DNA of 5,935 nucleotides from Brotonthovivens sp045629925 (lineage in GTDB: Bacteria; Bacillota; Clostridia; Lachnospirales; Lachnospiraceae), in the NCBI GenBank assembly GCA_045629925.1, contig JAZQSD010000119.1, positions 1 to 5,935 of the forward strand. The letters are read 5' to 3'. Made by a program: the position numbers and the translations under genes. Below the pieces are notes generated by a model. It did no database searches. It saw only the letters and a list, made by a program, of their open reading frames with translations, and had not been told where the DNA came from. Each line of letters starts with the position of its first letter. Positions within the stretch are counted from its first letter, which is position 1. Below, piece after piece: positions 1-5,935 of the stretch.

Positions 1-1915
1 CACCATCATTTACTTTTGCATAAATGATGTCTTCACCCATCCATGGAGCAGGATCTGTAACGTCATAATCATACATGGTTCCTGTTCCGGAAATCACAAC
101 ATATTTATCATCGTAAATTGTATATGTTAAACCATCACCGCATACGCCTGTATCTGTAGCGGTAAGATTTTCCATAAACTTTGCTGTCTTACATCCAAAT
201 GTACAGTATCTTAATTCTGTTCCGTCAGATAAAGTACCCTCAGATTCGCCCCAAATGTGATCCACTAATGGAAGACTTCCGTCGTATTTTGTGGCACCAC
301 ATGACTCACATTTGTAGTAAGCCCATCCATTTGTTATACATGTACTTGGTTCTGTGCTAGTCACTTTGTAAATGTGCTGTACAACGTAATTGGAACCGCC
401 TCTGCTCTTAGCATATGTTTCACCGTAAGTACCTTCGTATACATACAGTTTTGTAGCGGATGGAATCGCATAATCTCCAATGGAAGTAACTGTAGTTGGG
501 ATTGTCAGTTCTTTAAGACCTGTACAATCGCGGAACATATTATTGCCGATCTTGGTAATACCTTCTTCCAATGTAACATTCAATGTCATAGCACGGTTAA
601 GATACCAAGGTGTTTTCTTATAGTCTGTTATAGACGAGGTTCCATAGCTGTAACCCACACCCGTTCCTGGTGTAAACACATAATTGATAAAGGTTGCTGG
701 AACGGTATCACTTACAAGAGTATATCCACTAAGAGAGATTGGCATCGTAATACTCTTAAATACTGTATTTCCTCTAATTAATGACACTCCGCCGCTTCTT
801 CTAACGCCATCTGGAATTACCAATTCAGTCAGACTGCTACATCCCCAAAAAGCATAGTCACTAATGGAAGTAACTGTTTTTGGAATATCAATAGACTTTA
901 AGCTTTGACAATTTTGAAACGCATATGCGCCAATAGAAGTAAGTCCTTCCGGCAAATTAATCTTCTCTAATTTTGTACAATAGTAAAATGCATTTGTAAG
1001 AGTCTTCACATTGGCCGGAATGGTCACTTCTGTAATTGGAAGGGACGCAAACGCTCCACTCATAATTTCTGTAATACTATCAGGAAGCTTTAATTCTTTA
1101 ATTCCCGTACATCCCTGAAATGCTAATGCGCCAATTTTAGTTACGTTGTCATGAAATACAATGTTCTTAACCTTGCTCCAATTTGTAAACAAGTTGCTTG
1201 GAATCTCAGTAACATCTTCTGGAACTACAATTTCTGTGATAGGTTCTCCATTTAAATAAGCAGCACTATAAGATAATGCTGCATTCAACGGAGCAGCTTC
1301 AAAATCGCCCAGTTGAACATCCCACCATTTATCCAAATCTGCTATGTGCAGGAATCTAACGGAAGTATCCTTAAAAGCCTTCTCTCCTATGGACGTTATT
1401 GTGCTTGGTAATGTAATAGAAGCTGCAAACTGGGTAGATTTGCGAAATGCCTCTTCTCCAATAATTTCTACACCTTCCTCAAGGACAATATGCAGCAAGT
1501 TGTTTACATAATAAAATGCTCTGTATCCAATTTCTTTTACCGTGCCGGCAATAATAACGGTTTCAATAGTATCATCACCGTAAAAAACATTCTCACCGAT
1601 CCTCGTAATGCCGTCTTCTACCACAACTGCGGTAATTTTATTTTGAAGATTAACAGCCATATTATCAACTGTAATCCCATTGTCAGGGATTTCTCCCGTA
1701 CCGCTGATTCTAAGCACCCAATTTTCATCGATAGTCCAATCTACAGTATCTGTAATTTTTCCTGTGTATACTACGTTTGCAGTATCATCGATAAGTGCTT
1801 CTCTGGTGTTTTCTGGCACTTCAGGCTCTGCCGCATGTACATCTGCCGGAATCAGCGAAAACACTAACGCCACAGCCAAAGCAAATGTAACAATGCTCTT
1901 TAACCATTTTCTCAT
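1..1915 (-). CDS. BspA-like leucine-rich-repeat secreted surface protein (partial, C-terminus beyond window)
   Basis: An uninterrupted minus-strand frame runs from ATG at 1913-1915 to the window edge: 638 codons without a stop. Start choice is supported by GGAGAAG five bases upstream (1921-1927). Residues 1-28 form a signal peptide (MRKWLK, hydrophobic run, cleavage likely after V-H-A at 26-28), so the protein is exported. Residues 64-76 carry an ISGTGEI motif; residues 97-375 and 446-510 hold LRR_5 (BspA/Treponema pallidum-type) repeats of the form 'ITxIGxxAFxxCxxLxxIxIPxxVTSIG', closed by a typical cap 'YEGTYGETYAKSRGG'. Residues 521-592 contain paired cysteines (C536/C539, C571/C575). From 588 a second ISGTG module begins (VCGDGLTYTI, ISGTGTMYDY). 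Family knowledge: such proteins are cell-surface or secreted and are often linked to adhesion or host/matrix contact; ligand unknown. It is monocistronic as far as seen, with its own strong promoter. Any cell-wall anchor or further domains lie outside the window. Confidence 0.93.
   Translation of the reverse strand, partial: MRKWLKSIVTFALAVALVFSLIPADVHAAEPEVPENTREALIDDTANVVYTGKITDTVDWTIDENWVLRISGTGEIPDNGITVDNMAVNLQNKITAVVVEDGITRIGENVFYGDDTIETVIIAGTVKEIGYRAFYYVNNLLHIVLEEGVEIIGEEAFRKSTQFAASITLPSTITSIGEKAFKDTSVRFLHIADLDKWWDVQLGDFEAAPLNAALSYSAAYLNGEPITEIVVPEDVTEIPSNLFTNWSKVKNIVFHDNVTKIGALAFQGCTGIKELKLPDSITEIMSGAFASLPITEVTIPANVKTLTNAFYYCTKLEKINLPEGLTSIGAYAFQNCQSLKSIDIPKTVTSISDYAFWGCSSLTELVIPDGVRRSGGVSLIRGNTVFKSITMPISLSGYTLVSDTVPATFINYVFTPGTGVGYSYGTSSITDYKKTPWYLNRAMTLNVTLEEGITKIGNNMFRDCTGLKELTIPTTVTSIGDYAIPSATKLYVYEGTYGETYAKSRGGSNYVVQHIYKVTSTEPSTCITNGWAYYKCESCGATKYDGSLPLVDHIWGESEGTLSDGTELRYCTFGCKTAKFMENLTATDTGVCGDGLTYTIYDDKYVVISGTGTMYDYDVTDPAPWMGEDIIYAKVNDG
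386..1627 (-). repeat. LRR_5 leucine-rich repeat region (protein-level repeats)
   Basis: Residues 97-510 of the secreted protein contain about ten degenerate repeats of roughly 23 residues, recognisable by 'IGxxAF', 'C.sL', 'I.IP..VTsI'. Clear units include IGEEAFRKS (153-160), IGALAFQGC (261-269), IGAYAFQNC (328-336), ISDYAFWGC (351-359) and IGNNMFRDC (456-464). Two stretches break the regular pattern: residues 189-226 (ADLDKWWDV...AAYLNGEPI), an insertion often seen in this family, and residues 376-445. Copies are similar in protein but diverged in DNA, so this is an old repeat rather than a recent tandem expansion. Confidence 0.88.
1832..1915 (-). other. Sec signal peptide of the LRR protein
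   Basis: The first 28 residues have a basic start (MRKWLK), a hydrophobic core of about 15 residues (IVTFALAVALVFSLI) and a V-H-A signal peptidase I type site before AEPEV. There is no lipobox cysteine, so a lipoprotein is unlikely. Confidence 0.85.
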
Positions 1916-1920
1916 TGTTT

Positions 1921-1927
1921 CTTCTCC
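1921..1927 (-). promoter_or_regulatory. Ribosome binding site of the LRR protein gene
   Basis: GGAGAAG lies on the minus strand five bases ahead of the ATG at 1915, inside an A-rich stretch. It fixes the start just before the signal peptide. Confidence 0.8.
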
Positions 1928-1952
1928 TTTTTTTGTAATACATTTTATAAAT

Positions 1953-1966
1953 AAAGATTTATCTTT
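1953..1966. promoter_or_regulatory. Small A/T-rich palindrome in the LRR gene leader
   Basis: AAAGAT and ATCTTT arms are separated by two bases, forming a perfect 6-bp inverted repeat about 40 bases ahead of the start codon. It could be an operator or a weak leader hairpin. In A/T-rich DNA a repeat of this size can also occur by chance, so the role is open. Confidence 0.25.
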
Positions 1967-1981
1967 GAGTACAATAAAATG

Positions 1982-2003
1982 GGGCTACGACTGCTCGTAG
2001 CCC
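1982..2003 (-). terminator. Hairpin: terminator of the AIM24-family gene and/or 5' stem-loop of the LRR gene mRNA
   Basis: A perfect 9-bp stem (GGGCTACGA / TCGTAGCCC) with a four-base loop. Read on the minus strand it is followed by ATTTTATTGT, a moderately U-rich tail, which fits a rho-independent terminator for the gene ending at 2046. On the plus strand the hairpin is followed by GCTAAAACAT, which is not a terminator tail. The predicted start site of the downstream promoter (2012-2041) falls one to three bases before the stem, so the same hairpin would also sit at the extreme 5' end of the LRR gene mRNA. Confidence 0.72.
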
Positions 2004-2011
2004 GCTAAAAC

Positions 2012-2041
2012 ATTATATCTATTATAATAATATCTTGTCAA
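2012..2041 (-). promoter_or_regulatory. Strong sigma-A type promoter of the LRR protein gene
   Basis: On the minus strand TTGACA (2041-2036) and TATAAT (2017-2012) are separated by 18 bases. Both hexamers match the housekeeping consensus exactly. The predicted start of transcription is near 2005-2006, giving a leader of about 90 bases. The -35 box begins four bases after the TAA of the upstream AIM24-family gene. Confidence 0.82.
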
Positions 2042-2045
2042 TTAT

Positions 2046-2729
2046 TTAATTACTGCTTGTTGGAAAATATGGTCTCAATGCATCCGCTACAGAACTAATC
2101 GGCATTGTCTGTAACCATACACGTCCTGGTCCTGTGATTACTGTGTGGAAGATTCCCTCACCGCCAAAAAGCATGTTCTTCACACCTGGAACTGTCTGAA
2201 TGTCCATCTGACAGCTTGCTGACATGGCCGCAAGATTTCCTGTATCAACAACAATCTTCTGACCTGGTTTTAACTCGTATTCCACAACACTTCCATCAAA
2301 TTCTACGAATACCGTTCCGCTGCCAGATACCTTCTGCAGAATAAAGCCTTCGCCGCCAAAAAGTCCGGAGCCAAGTTTCTTATGGAAATGCATAGACAGA
2401 TTTACGCTTGCCTCAGAGGCTAAGAAAGAACGTTTCTGCAGGATAAATTCCTGTCCAGGACCAACTTCAAAAGGACGAATTTCACCTGGGAATGTGCTGG
2501 CAAATGCGATTAAACCATTACCCCCAATTGCTGTAAAATTATTCTGAAAAATAGAATCTCCGGAAAACATTCTTCCAAACGCTTTTCCAATACCGCCGTT
2601 TGTTGAAGTTTCCATCTTCATGTTTGGAGACATCCATGCCATGGCGCCTCTCTGTGTGATCATCTTTTCACCTGCATCTAAAGTACAAACTACAACTGGT
2701 AATGTAGCACCCTGAATCTTATACTGCAT
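2046..2729 (-). CDS. AIM24 / TIGR00266 family protein
   Basis: A 227-residue protein with no signal peptide or membrane segment, so cytoplasmic. It matches the AIM24 family (TIGR00266), named after a yeast mitochondrial protein and widespread in bacteria; its biochemical role there is not established. Seen in the sequence: internal repeats, with PGQEFILQKRSFLAS (91-105) matching PGQKIVVDTGNLAAM (155-169), and LFGGEGF (123-129) matching LFGGEGI (187-193), both 64 residues apart. A weaker first copy starts at AGEKMITQRGAMAWMS (19-34) with MFSGDSIF (54-61). This gives three beta-rich units, in line with the three-fold layout expected of this TRAP-like fold. Length is normal and the frame intact. 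AGGAGG (2737-2742) sits seven bases before the ATG. It follows the transporter pair by 81 bp on the same strand, with no clear terminator between, so co-transcription is possible. Confidence 0.9.
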   Translation of the reverse strand: MQYKIQGATLPVVVCTLDAGEKMITQRGAMAWMSPNMKMETSTNGGIGKAFGRMFSGDSIFQNNFTAIGGNGLIAFASTFPGEIRPFEVGPGQEFILQKRSFLASEASVNLSMHFHKKLGSGLFGGEGFILQKVSGSGTVFVEFDGSVVEYELKPGQKIVVDTGNLAAMSASCQMDIQTVPGVKNMLFGGEGIFHTVITGPGRVWLQTMPISSVADALRPYFPTSSN

Positions 2730-2736
2730 ACTCGTT

Positions 2737-2742
2737 CCTCCT
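2737..2742 (-). promoter_or_regulatory. Ribosome binding site of the AIM24-family gene
   Basis: Consensus AGGAGG on the minus strand, seven bases upstream of the ATG at 2729; it supports this start. Confidence 0.85.
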
Positions 2743-2810
2743 ATTTAAGATATTTTAACAGCATTCTTTCAGCTATCATTTTCATGTCTTCTAACACTTT
2801 TATTTTACCA

Positions 2811-3647
2811 CTAAACATTCAACATGACTAGCGCAATCAGAATCCCAACCAAGGCAATCCACTGTAATTTTAGCAAACGTTCTTTGAAAACAAGCACACC
2901 AATCAGCGTTACCACAAGGATAGTTCCAACGCTGTATGTAGGGTACACAACTACACCCGGCAGCTGACTTACCGCGCCAACCAAAAATTTGGCCGAGAAG
3001 AAATTCGGCACACCGATGACTGCCCCAAAAAACAAATCCACAAACCCTGGCCGTTCTTTTTTGACCACTACCAAAACTATACAAAGAATCAGTGCTGCGA
3101 AAAATGTGTAAAACAGGTATTGCGGTTCCAGCATAGGATTCCCAAAAGAATCAAAAATTTTTGCCATAACATCTCCGCCACCGCCAAAAAGCAGCAATAA
3201 GATCAATCCAATGGTCAGCCCTTTTGTTCTCTCACCTTTTTTCAGATTGATCATTACGATTGCAACAATGGCCACGCAAAAACCTACCGCCTGCAGCCAG
3301 GTTGGCATTTCTTTAAAAAGCAATATCGACATGGCAATTGGAACCAACAATCCCAATTTCATAAACAACTGAGAAAGAACAATCCCGTTTTTTCTAGTGC
3401 TGATCTGTAAGATTACGAATCCGCCCATGTAAAATGCACCGCAGATCACACCGAATCCTGCCGTCAGAAAAAACTTGTCTGTCTGTATTGGCGCCAGTTG
3501 AAAGCCTGCCAAGGCAGCACCGATAATGGCGCAAACTACATAATTTGCCGCCAACATACTGATATTCGCTTTTACTTTATCTGAACTAAGCCGCATAAGC
3601 ACTGCAATGGATGTGCTGCAGCAGATTGCAAGCAATAAATATATCAT
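2811..3647 (-). CDS. EamA/DMT superfamily transporter (second of pair)
   Basis: A 278-residue integral membrane protein with ten likely helices (about 1-19, 30-50, 58-82, 87-111, 117-134, 144-162, 176-196, 205-226, 231-254, 261-277). The two five-helix halves show the EamA duplication: LLFKE (109-113) ends helix 4 and LVFKER (252-257) ends helix 9, each followed by a short loop and a last helix. Family knowledge: these are drug/metabolite transporters of the inner membrane, many exporting amino acids or other small metabolites; substrate cannot be told from sequence. Its ATG overlaps the TGA of the preceding transporter gene (ATGA, 3644-3647), with an AGAGG ribosome site six bases upstream inside that gene, so translation is probably coupled. 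TAG stop at 2811-2813. The two neighbours are clearly diverged from each other, not a recent duplication. Confidence 0.9.
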   Translation of the reverse strand: MIYLLLAICCSTSIAVLMRLSSDKVKANISMLAANYVVCAIIGAALAGFQLAPIQTDKFFLTAGFGVICGAFYMGGFVILQISTRKNGIVLSQLFMKLGLLVPIAMSILLFKEMPTWLQAVGFCVAIVAIVMINLKKGERTKGLTIGLILLLLFGGGGDVMAKIFDSFGNPMLEPQYLFYTFFAALILCIVLVVVKKERPGFVDLFFGAVIGVPNFFSAKFLVGAVSQLPGVVVYPTYSVGTILVVTLIGVLVFKERLLKLQWIALVGILIALVMLNV

Positions 3648-4537
3648 TTAGAACCTCTTCTCTTTTCCCTTAATTGTTCGTAAAAATTTTGAATTATGAT
3701 TCCCCCCACAATAAAGATTAGGGCAATCAACGCCTTGGCCTGAATCTTTTCTTTTAAAAATACAGCCGAAACTACCAATGATAAAAACGGCACCAAAAAT
3801 GCCAGATTGGCAATCTTTGCAGTATTCTCCGCATGCTTCAACGCCAGCGCCCACAGAAGGTATGCCACCGCATCAATAGCAATGCCAAGCCATAAGATTC
3901 CAAGCCACTGTGCTCCTGCGATCGGCACCCACTCTTCTGTGAAAAGTCCCAGCACCATGGAACAAACAGCAACCACCAGCCAGATAATCATCTGACAGAT
4001 ATTCTGATCATAATCCGCCTTCTTGTTTAAAACAGAGTATAGGCCATAACAAACTGCGGCGATCACACAGCTTATGATCCCAGCCGCCACATTTCCTTGG
4101 CCAGTCCCAAAACTTCCCGCGGAGATAATCACAATGCCCACAAAAGAGCAAGCCATAGCAATCCCTTTCATCACTGTCATCTTTTCTTTTAAAATAATGC
4201 AAGAAAAGATCATCAGCATGATTGGCCATAGATAATTGACAATGCATGCCACTTGGGAACTCAGCTGGATCAAACCATAAAAATAAAGAGCCGAATACAC
4301 GAAAAGCCCCATGAATCCAAGGCCCGCTATGATACCGTAATCTTTCCAGTGATATGATCTCATCAACTTGATTTTCCCAGTTTTCATATTCAGCACCAGC
4401 AAGAAAGCAAATGCAAAATAACTGCTGATGGACAAGGCCTGCAGATTTGGTATATCAAACAATATTAACTTTACAACGGCTGCCATGGTTGCCCAAATGA
4501 CCACCGTTATGATTGCAAAAATATAACTTTTTTTCAT
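3644..4537 (-). CDS. EamA/DMT superfamily transporter, YddG-like (first of pair)
   Basis: A 297-residue membrane protein with ten predicted helices (about 5-25, 33-50, 67-88, 94-116, 123-141, 148-170, 181-199, 210-233, 240-261, 267-285) and a basic cytoplasmic tail (LREKRRGSK). The EamA half-repeat is marked by LKEKM (116-120) after helix 4 and LKEKI (261-265) after helix 9. The VNYLWP motif at 100-105, the VIWATM segment near residue 13 and NKK after helix 6 resemble, from memory, the aromatic amino acid exporter YddG, so amino acid or related metabolite efflux is a reasonable but unproven guess. The ATG at 4535-4537 has AGGAAG five bases upstream. First gene of the minus-strand transporter pair and divergent from the aldo/keto reductase gene. 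Stop overlaps the next start. Confidence 0.9.
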   Translation of the reverse strand: MKKSYIFAIITVVIWATMAAVVKLILFDIPNLQALSISSYFAFAFLLVLNMKTGKIKLMRSYHWKDYGIIAGLGFMGLFVYSALYFYGLIQLSSQVACIVNYLWPIMLMIFSCIILKEKMTVMKGIAMACSFVGIVIISAGSFGTGQGNVAAGIISCVIAAVCYGLYSVLNKKADYDQNICQMIIWLVVAVCSMVLGLFTEEWVPIAGAQWLGILWLGIAIDAVAYLLWALALKHAENTAKIANLAFLVPFLSLVVSAVFLKEKIQAKALIALIFIVGGIIIQNFYEQLREKRRGSK

Positions 4538-4578
4538 ATGTACTTCCTACCCGCAACTTCCAAGCAGACTATTTACCC

Positions 4579-4587
4579 ATAATACCA
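4579..4587 (-). promoter_or_regulatory. Possible extended -10 promoter of the transporter operon
   Basis: On the minus strand TGG precedes TATTAT (4584-4579), an extended -10 form with five of six matches. No good -35 box lies 16-18 bases upstream. The predicted start would be near 4572, giving a leader of about 35 bases before the ATG at 4537. Confidence 0.35.
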
Positions 4588-4614
4588 CAGCCGAGACTTT
4601 CAAACCACACCTTA

Positions 4615-4643
4615 TTGAACACTGCCCTTTCTTGTTTTATAAT
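4615..4643 (+). promoter_or_regulatory. Sigma-A type promoter of the aldo/keto reductase gene
   Basis: TTGAAC (4615-4620), a 17-base spacer and a perfect TATAAT (4638-4643). Transcription would start near 4650, leaving a leader of about 43 bases before the TTG start. Confidence 0.75.
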
Positions 4644-4678
4644 TATCTAGTGATAAAAAGCAAATCTAACATGATATT

Positions 4679-4684
4679 AGGAGG
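4679..4684 (+). promoter_or_regulatory. Ribosome binding site deciding a TTG start
   Basis: AGGAGG lies eight bases ahead of TTG at 4693-4695. The nearby ATG (4671) and TTG (4688) are out of frame, so this site fixes TTG at 4693 as the start of the reductase. Confidence 0.85.
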
Positions 4685-4692
4685 CTTTTGTT

Positions 4693-5649
4693 TTGAAAAA
4701 AGTTATTTTAGGAAACACCGGCATAGAAGTCAGCGTGGCTGGATTTGGCGTTCTGCCAATCGGCCCTAGTCAGCTGGCACTGCCTTTAGACGATGGAGCT
4801 GCTATCATAAAACATGCCTTAAAAAATGGCATCAATTTTCTAGATACCGCACAGTATTACCGCACCTATCCATATATTACAAAAGCATTGGAAGACGAAG
4901 ATTTTGACAATCTTGTTATCTGTTCCAAGTCTCTTTGTTGGGATTATGAAGGGATGATGGATGCCATCTTAGAAGCCCGCAGGGAAATGAAGCGAGATGT
5001 AATCGAGATCTTCCTAATGCACGAAGTGCGGCCTGACCAGTTAGAACTTCGCTCTGGCGCCTGGGAAGCTCTAAAAGACGCCAAAGCCCAAGGGCTTGTT
5101 AAGGCCATCGGCCTATCCACCCACCACGTGGATGTGACAGCATCTGCTGCCAAAATGAAAGACCTGGATGTCGTTTTCCCACTGATCAATTATGCCAGCG
5201 TCGGCATCCGAAAGGGCGACGCCTTCGCCACAAAAGAAGAGATGATGGATGCCATCACCGCTTGTCATAGGGCAGGAAAAGGCATATTTTCCATGAAAGC
5301 CTTCGGCGGTGGCACTCTTACCGGCAGTTATCAGGAAGCCCTGGACTATGTTTTTTCTAAACCTGAAATCGACTCTGTCATGATCGGTTTTGGCAAGATC
5401 TCAGAAGTAGACGACCTATTGTCTTACTTAGAAGGCACCATGGCACCAACCTTTAATCCAGATGTCTCCCACAAAAAGATCCGAATTAATCAGGAGGACT
5501 GCGAAGGATGTGGCTCCTGCAAGGAAGCCTGTCCAAACAATGCTATCTTTTACAACGCATCTGGTCTGGCGGAGGTCAATCAGGATCTGTGTCTCACCTG
5601 CGGCTACTGCAGTCCTGCCTGCCCGGTTCGAGCAGTGATCATGTACTAG
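4693..5649 (+). CDS. Aldo/keto reductase with C-terminal 2[4Fe-4S] ferredoxin domain
   Basis: A 318-residue cytoplasmic oxidoreductase. Residues 1 to about 250 form an aldo/keto reductase barrel: the N-terminal LGNTGIEVSVAGFG is typical, and the full catalytic tetrad is visible as D51, Y56 (DTAQYY), K79 (ICSK) and H110 (FLMH). Residues about 262-318 are a bacterial dicluster ferredoxin domain with CX2CX2CX3CP twice: C270, C273, C276, C280 and C300, C303, C306, C310. Family knowledge: this fusion (COG1453-like) is common in anaerobic clostridia and archaea, and probably links carbonyl reduction or the reverse reaction to iron-sulphur electron transfer; substrate unknown. The start is TTG, chosen from AGGAGG at 4679-4684 and the normal N-terminus of the family. 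It has its own promoter and terminator, so it appears monocistronic, divergent from the transporter operon and convergent with the acetyltransferase gene. Confidence 0.93.
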   Translation: MKKVILGNTGIEVSVAGFGVLPIGPSQLALPLDDGAAIIKHALKNGINFLDTAQYYRTYPYITKALEDEDFDNLVICSKSLCWDYEGMMDAILEARREMKRDVIEIFLMHEVRPDQLELRSGAWEALKDAKAQGLVKAIGLSTHHVDVTASAAKMKDLDVVFPLINYASVGIRKGDAFATKEEMMDAITACHRAGKGIFSMKAFGGGTLTGSYQEALDYVFSKPEIDSVMIGFGKISEVDDLLSYLEGTMAPTFNPDVSHKKIRINQEDCEGCGSCKEACPNNAIFYNASGLAEVNQDLCLTCGYCSPACPVRAVIMY

Positions 5650-5676
5650 AAACAAGCTAATTGATTATTTTTACAA

Positions 5677-5714
5677 AAAAGCTCCAGCCACTCAATTTGA
5701 GCGGTGGAGCTTTT
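5677..5714. terminator. Bidirectional rho-independent terminator
   Basis: AAAAGCTCCA (5677-5686) pairs with TGGAGCTTTT (5705-5714); inside, CC/GG and CTC/GAG extend the stem with a bulged G and one A/C mismatch, around a five-base AATTT loop. The plus strand ends in TTTT, the minus strand in a run of six T. It lies 28 bases after the reductase stop and 28 bases after the acetyltransferase stop, serving both convergent genes. Confidence 0.88.
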
Positions 5715-5742
5715 CATGTTCTCTAATATTTTTTGCAAAGTT

Positions 5743-5935
5743 TTATGCAATTGGTCTTTCCTGTAAGGATACCTTAATTGTACCTCCGCGGATTAACTGT
5801 TCCCCAACTTCTCTAAAGCCCATTACATCATGGAACTTAAGACTTGCTTCGTTGTATGGAATTGTATCGATCTCTGCTGTTACAGAACCTACCCCAGATT
5901 CTTTTGCCACAGCAAATAATTCTTCATACAATCTG
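5743..5935 (-). CDS. GNAT family N-acetyltransferase, C-terminal fragment (cut by window edge)
   Basis: The frame is open to the right edge; 64 codons plus TAA (5743-5745) are visible. The motif NEASLKFHDVMGF followed by REVGEQLIRGGTIKVSLQ is the C-terminal acetyl-CoA-binding part and last strand of a GNAT fold; the 'N..S..FH...GFREVG' and 'GG.K.VSL' pattern recalls the COG3818-type GNAT proteins. Family knowledge: transfers an acetyl group from acetyl-CoA to an amine; substrate unknown. A TTG at 5929-5931 is in frame but has no ribosome site visible and would leave only 62 residues, far below the usual 150-170, so it is read as an internal leucine. Ends at the shared terminator. Confidence 0.85.
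   Translation of the reverse strand, partial: RLYEELFAVAKESGVGSVTAEIDTIPYNEASLKFHDVMGFREVGEQLIRGGTIKVSLQERPIA

Noticed and set aside
1944..1974. A second promoter for the LRR gene: TTGTAC (1974-1969) with TATAAA (1949-1944)
   Set aside because: The spacer is 19 bases and the -35 match is partial, while the promoter at 2012-2041 is far better. It could still be a minor start.
374..2000. Plus-strand open frames at 374-781, 1490-1867 and 1680-2000
   Set aside because: They lie antisense to the LRR protein frame, which is open for 638 codons with a signal peptide and repeat motifs. Their translations show no family features and no ribosome sites were evident.
1982..2003. Hairpin as part of a CRISPR repeat, transposon end or riboswitch
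   Set aside because: It occurs once, with no spacer array, no paired terminal repeat, no target duplication and no larger conserved fold around it.
2752..2760. Extended -10 like TGTTAAAAT ahead of the AIM24-family gene
   Set aside because: No -35 box at the right distance, and the leader would be very short; A/T-rich DNA yields such matches easily. Independent transcription of this gene is thus not shown.
2800..5655. Short frames opposite or inside the transporter and reductase genes (2800-3084, 3648-3854, 3807-3995, 4008-4247, 4944-5189, 5428-5655)
   Set aside because: Each is fully or largely covered by a well-supported gene in another frame, and their translations look like shadows.
5929..5931. 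TTG as the start of a 62-residue small protein at the right edge
   Set aside because: The frame stays open to the window edge and the protein is plainly the C-terminal part of a GNAT fold, so it is a truncated gene.

Overview
The window looks like chromosomal DNA of a low-to-moderate GC anaerobic Firmicute, most likely a gut Clostridia/Lachnospiraceae-type bacterium. The reasons are A/T-rich intergenic DNA with strong AGGAGG-type ribosome binding sites and sigma-A-like promoters, a secreted BspA-type leucine-rich-repeat protein, and an aldo/keto reductase fused to a two-cluster ferredoxin domain. This placement is inference from gene content; no rRNA or tRNA gene is present to confirm it.

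Layout: (1) 1-1915, minus strand: the first 638 codons of a large secreted BspA-like LRR protein, running off the left edge with no stop. (2) 1916-2045: its 5' leader, with a sigma-A promoter whose two hexamers both match the consensus (TTGACA, 18 bp, TATAAT), and a perfect 9-bp hairpin lying almost at the predicted transcription start. (3) 2046-2729, minus: an AIM24/TIGR00266-family protein with visible internal repeats. (4) 2811-3647 and 3644-4537, minus: two ten-helix EamA (DMT superfamily) transporters with an ATGA stop/start overlap, clearly co-translated; the AIM24 gene follows 81 bp later and may share the transcript. (5) 4538-4692: a divergent intergenic region with a good promoter for the rightward gene. 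(6) 4693-5649, plus: aldo/keto reductase-ferredoxin fusion starting at TTG. (7) 5677-5714: a bidirectional terminator between convergent genes. (8) 5743-5935, minus: the C-terminal end of a GNAT acetyltransferase cut by the right edge.

The genes do not form an obvious single pathway. The transporter pair is a true translational unit; the others are independent units separated by promoters or terminators. I found no CRISPR array, insertion sequence, prophage gene, RNA gene or clear new system. The points most worth a second look are the promoter/hairpin arrangement ahead of the LRR gene, the modular make-up of the LRR protein, and the paired transporters.
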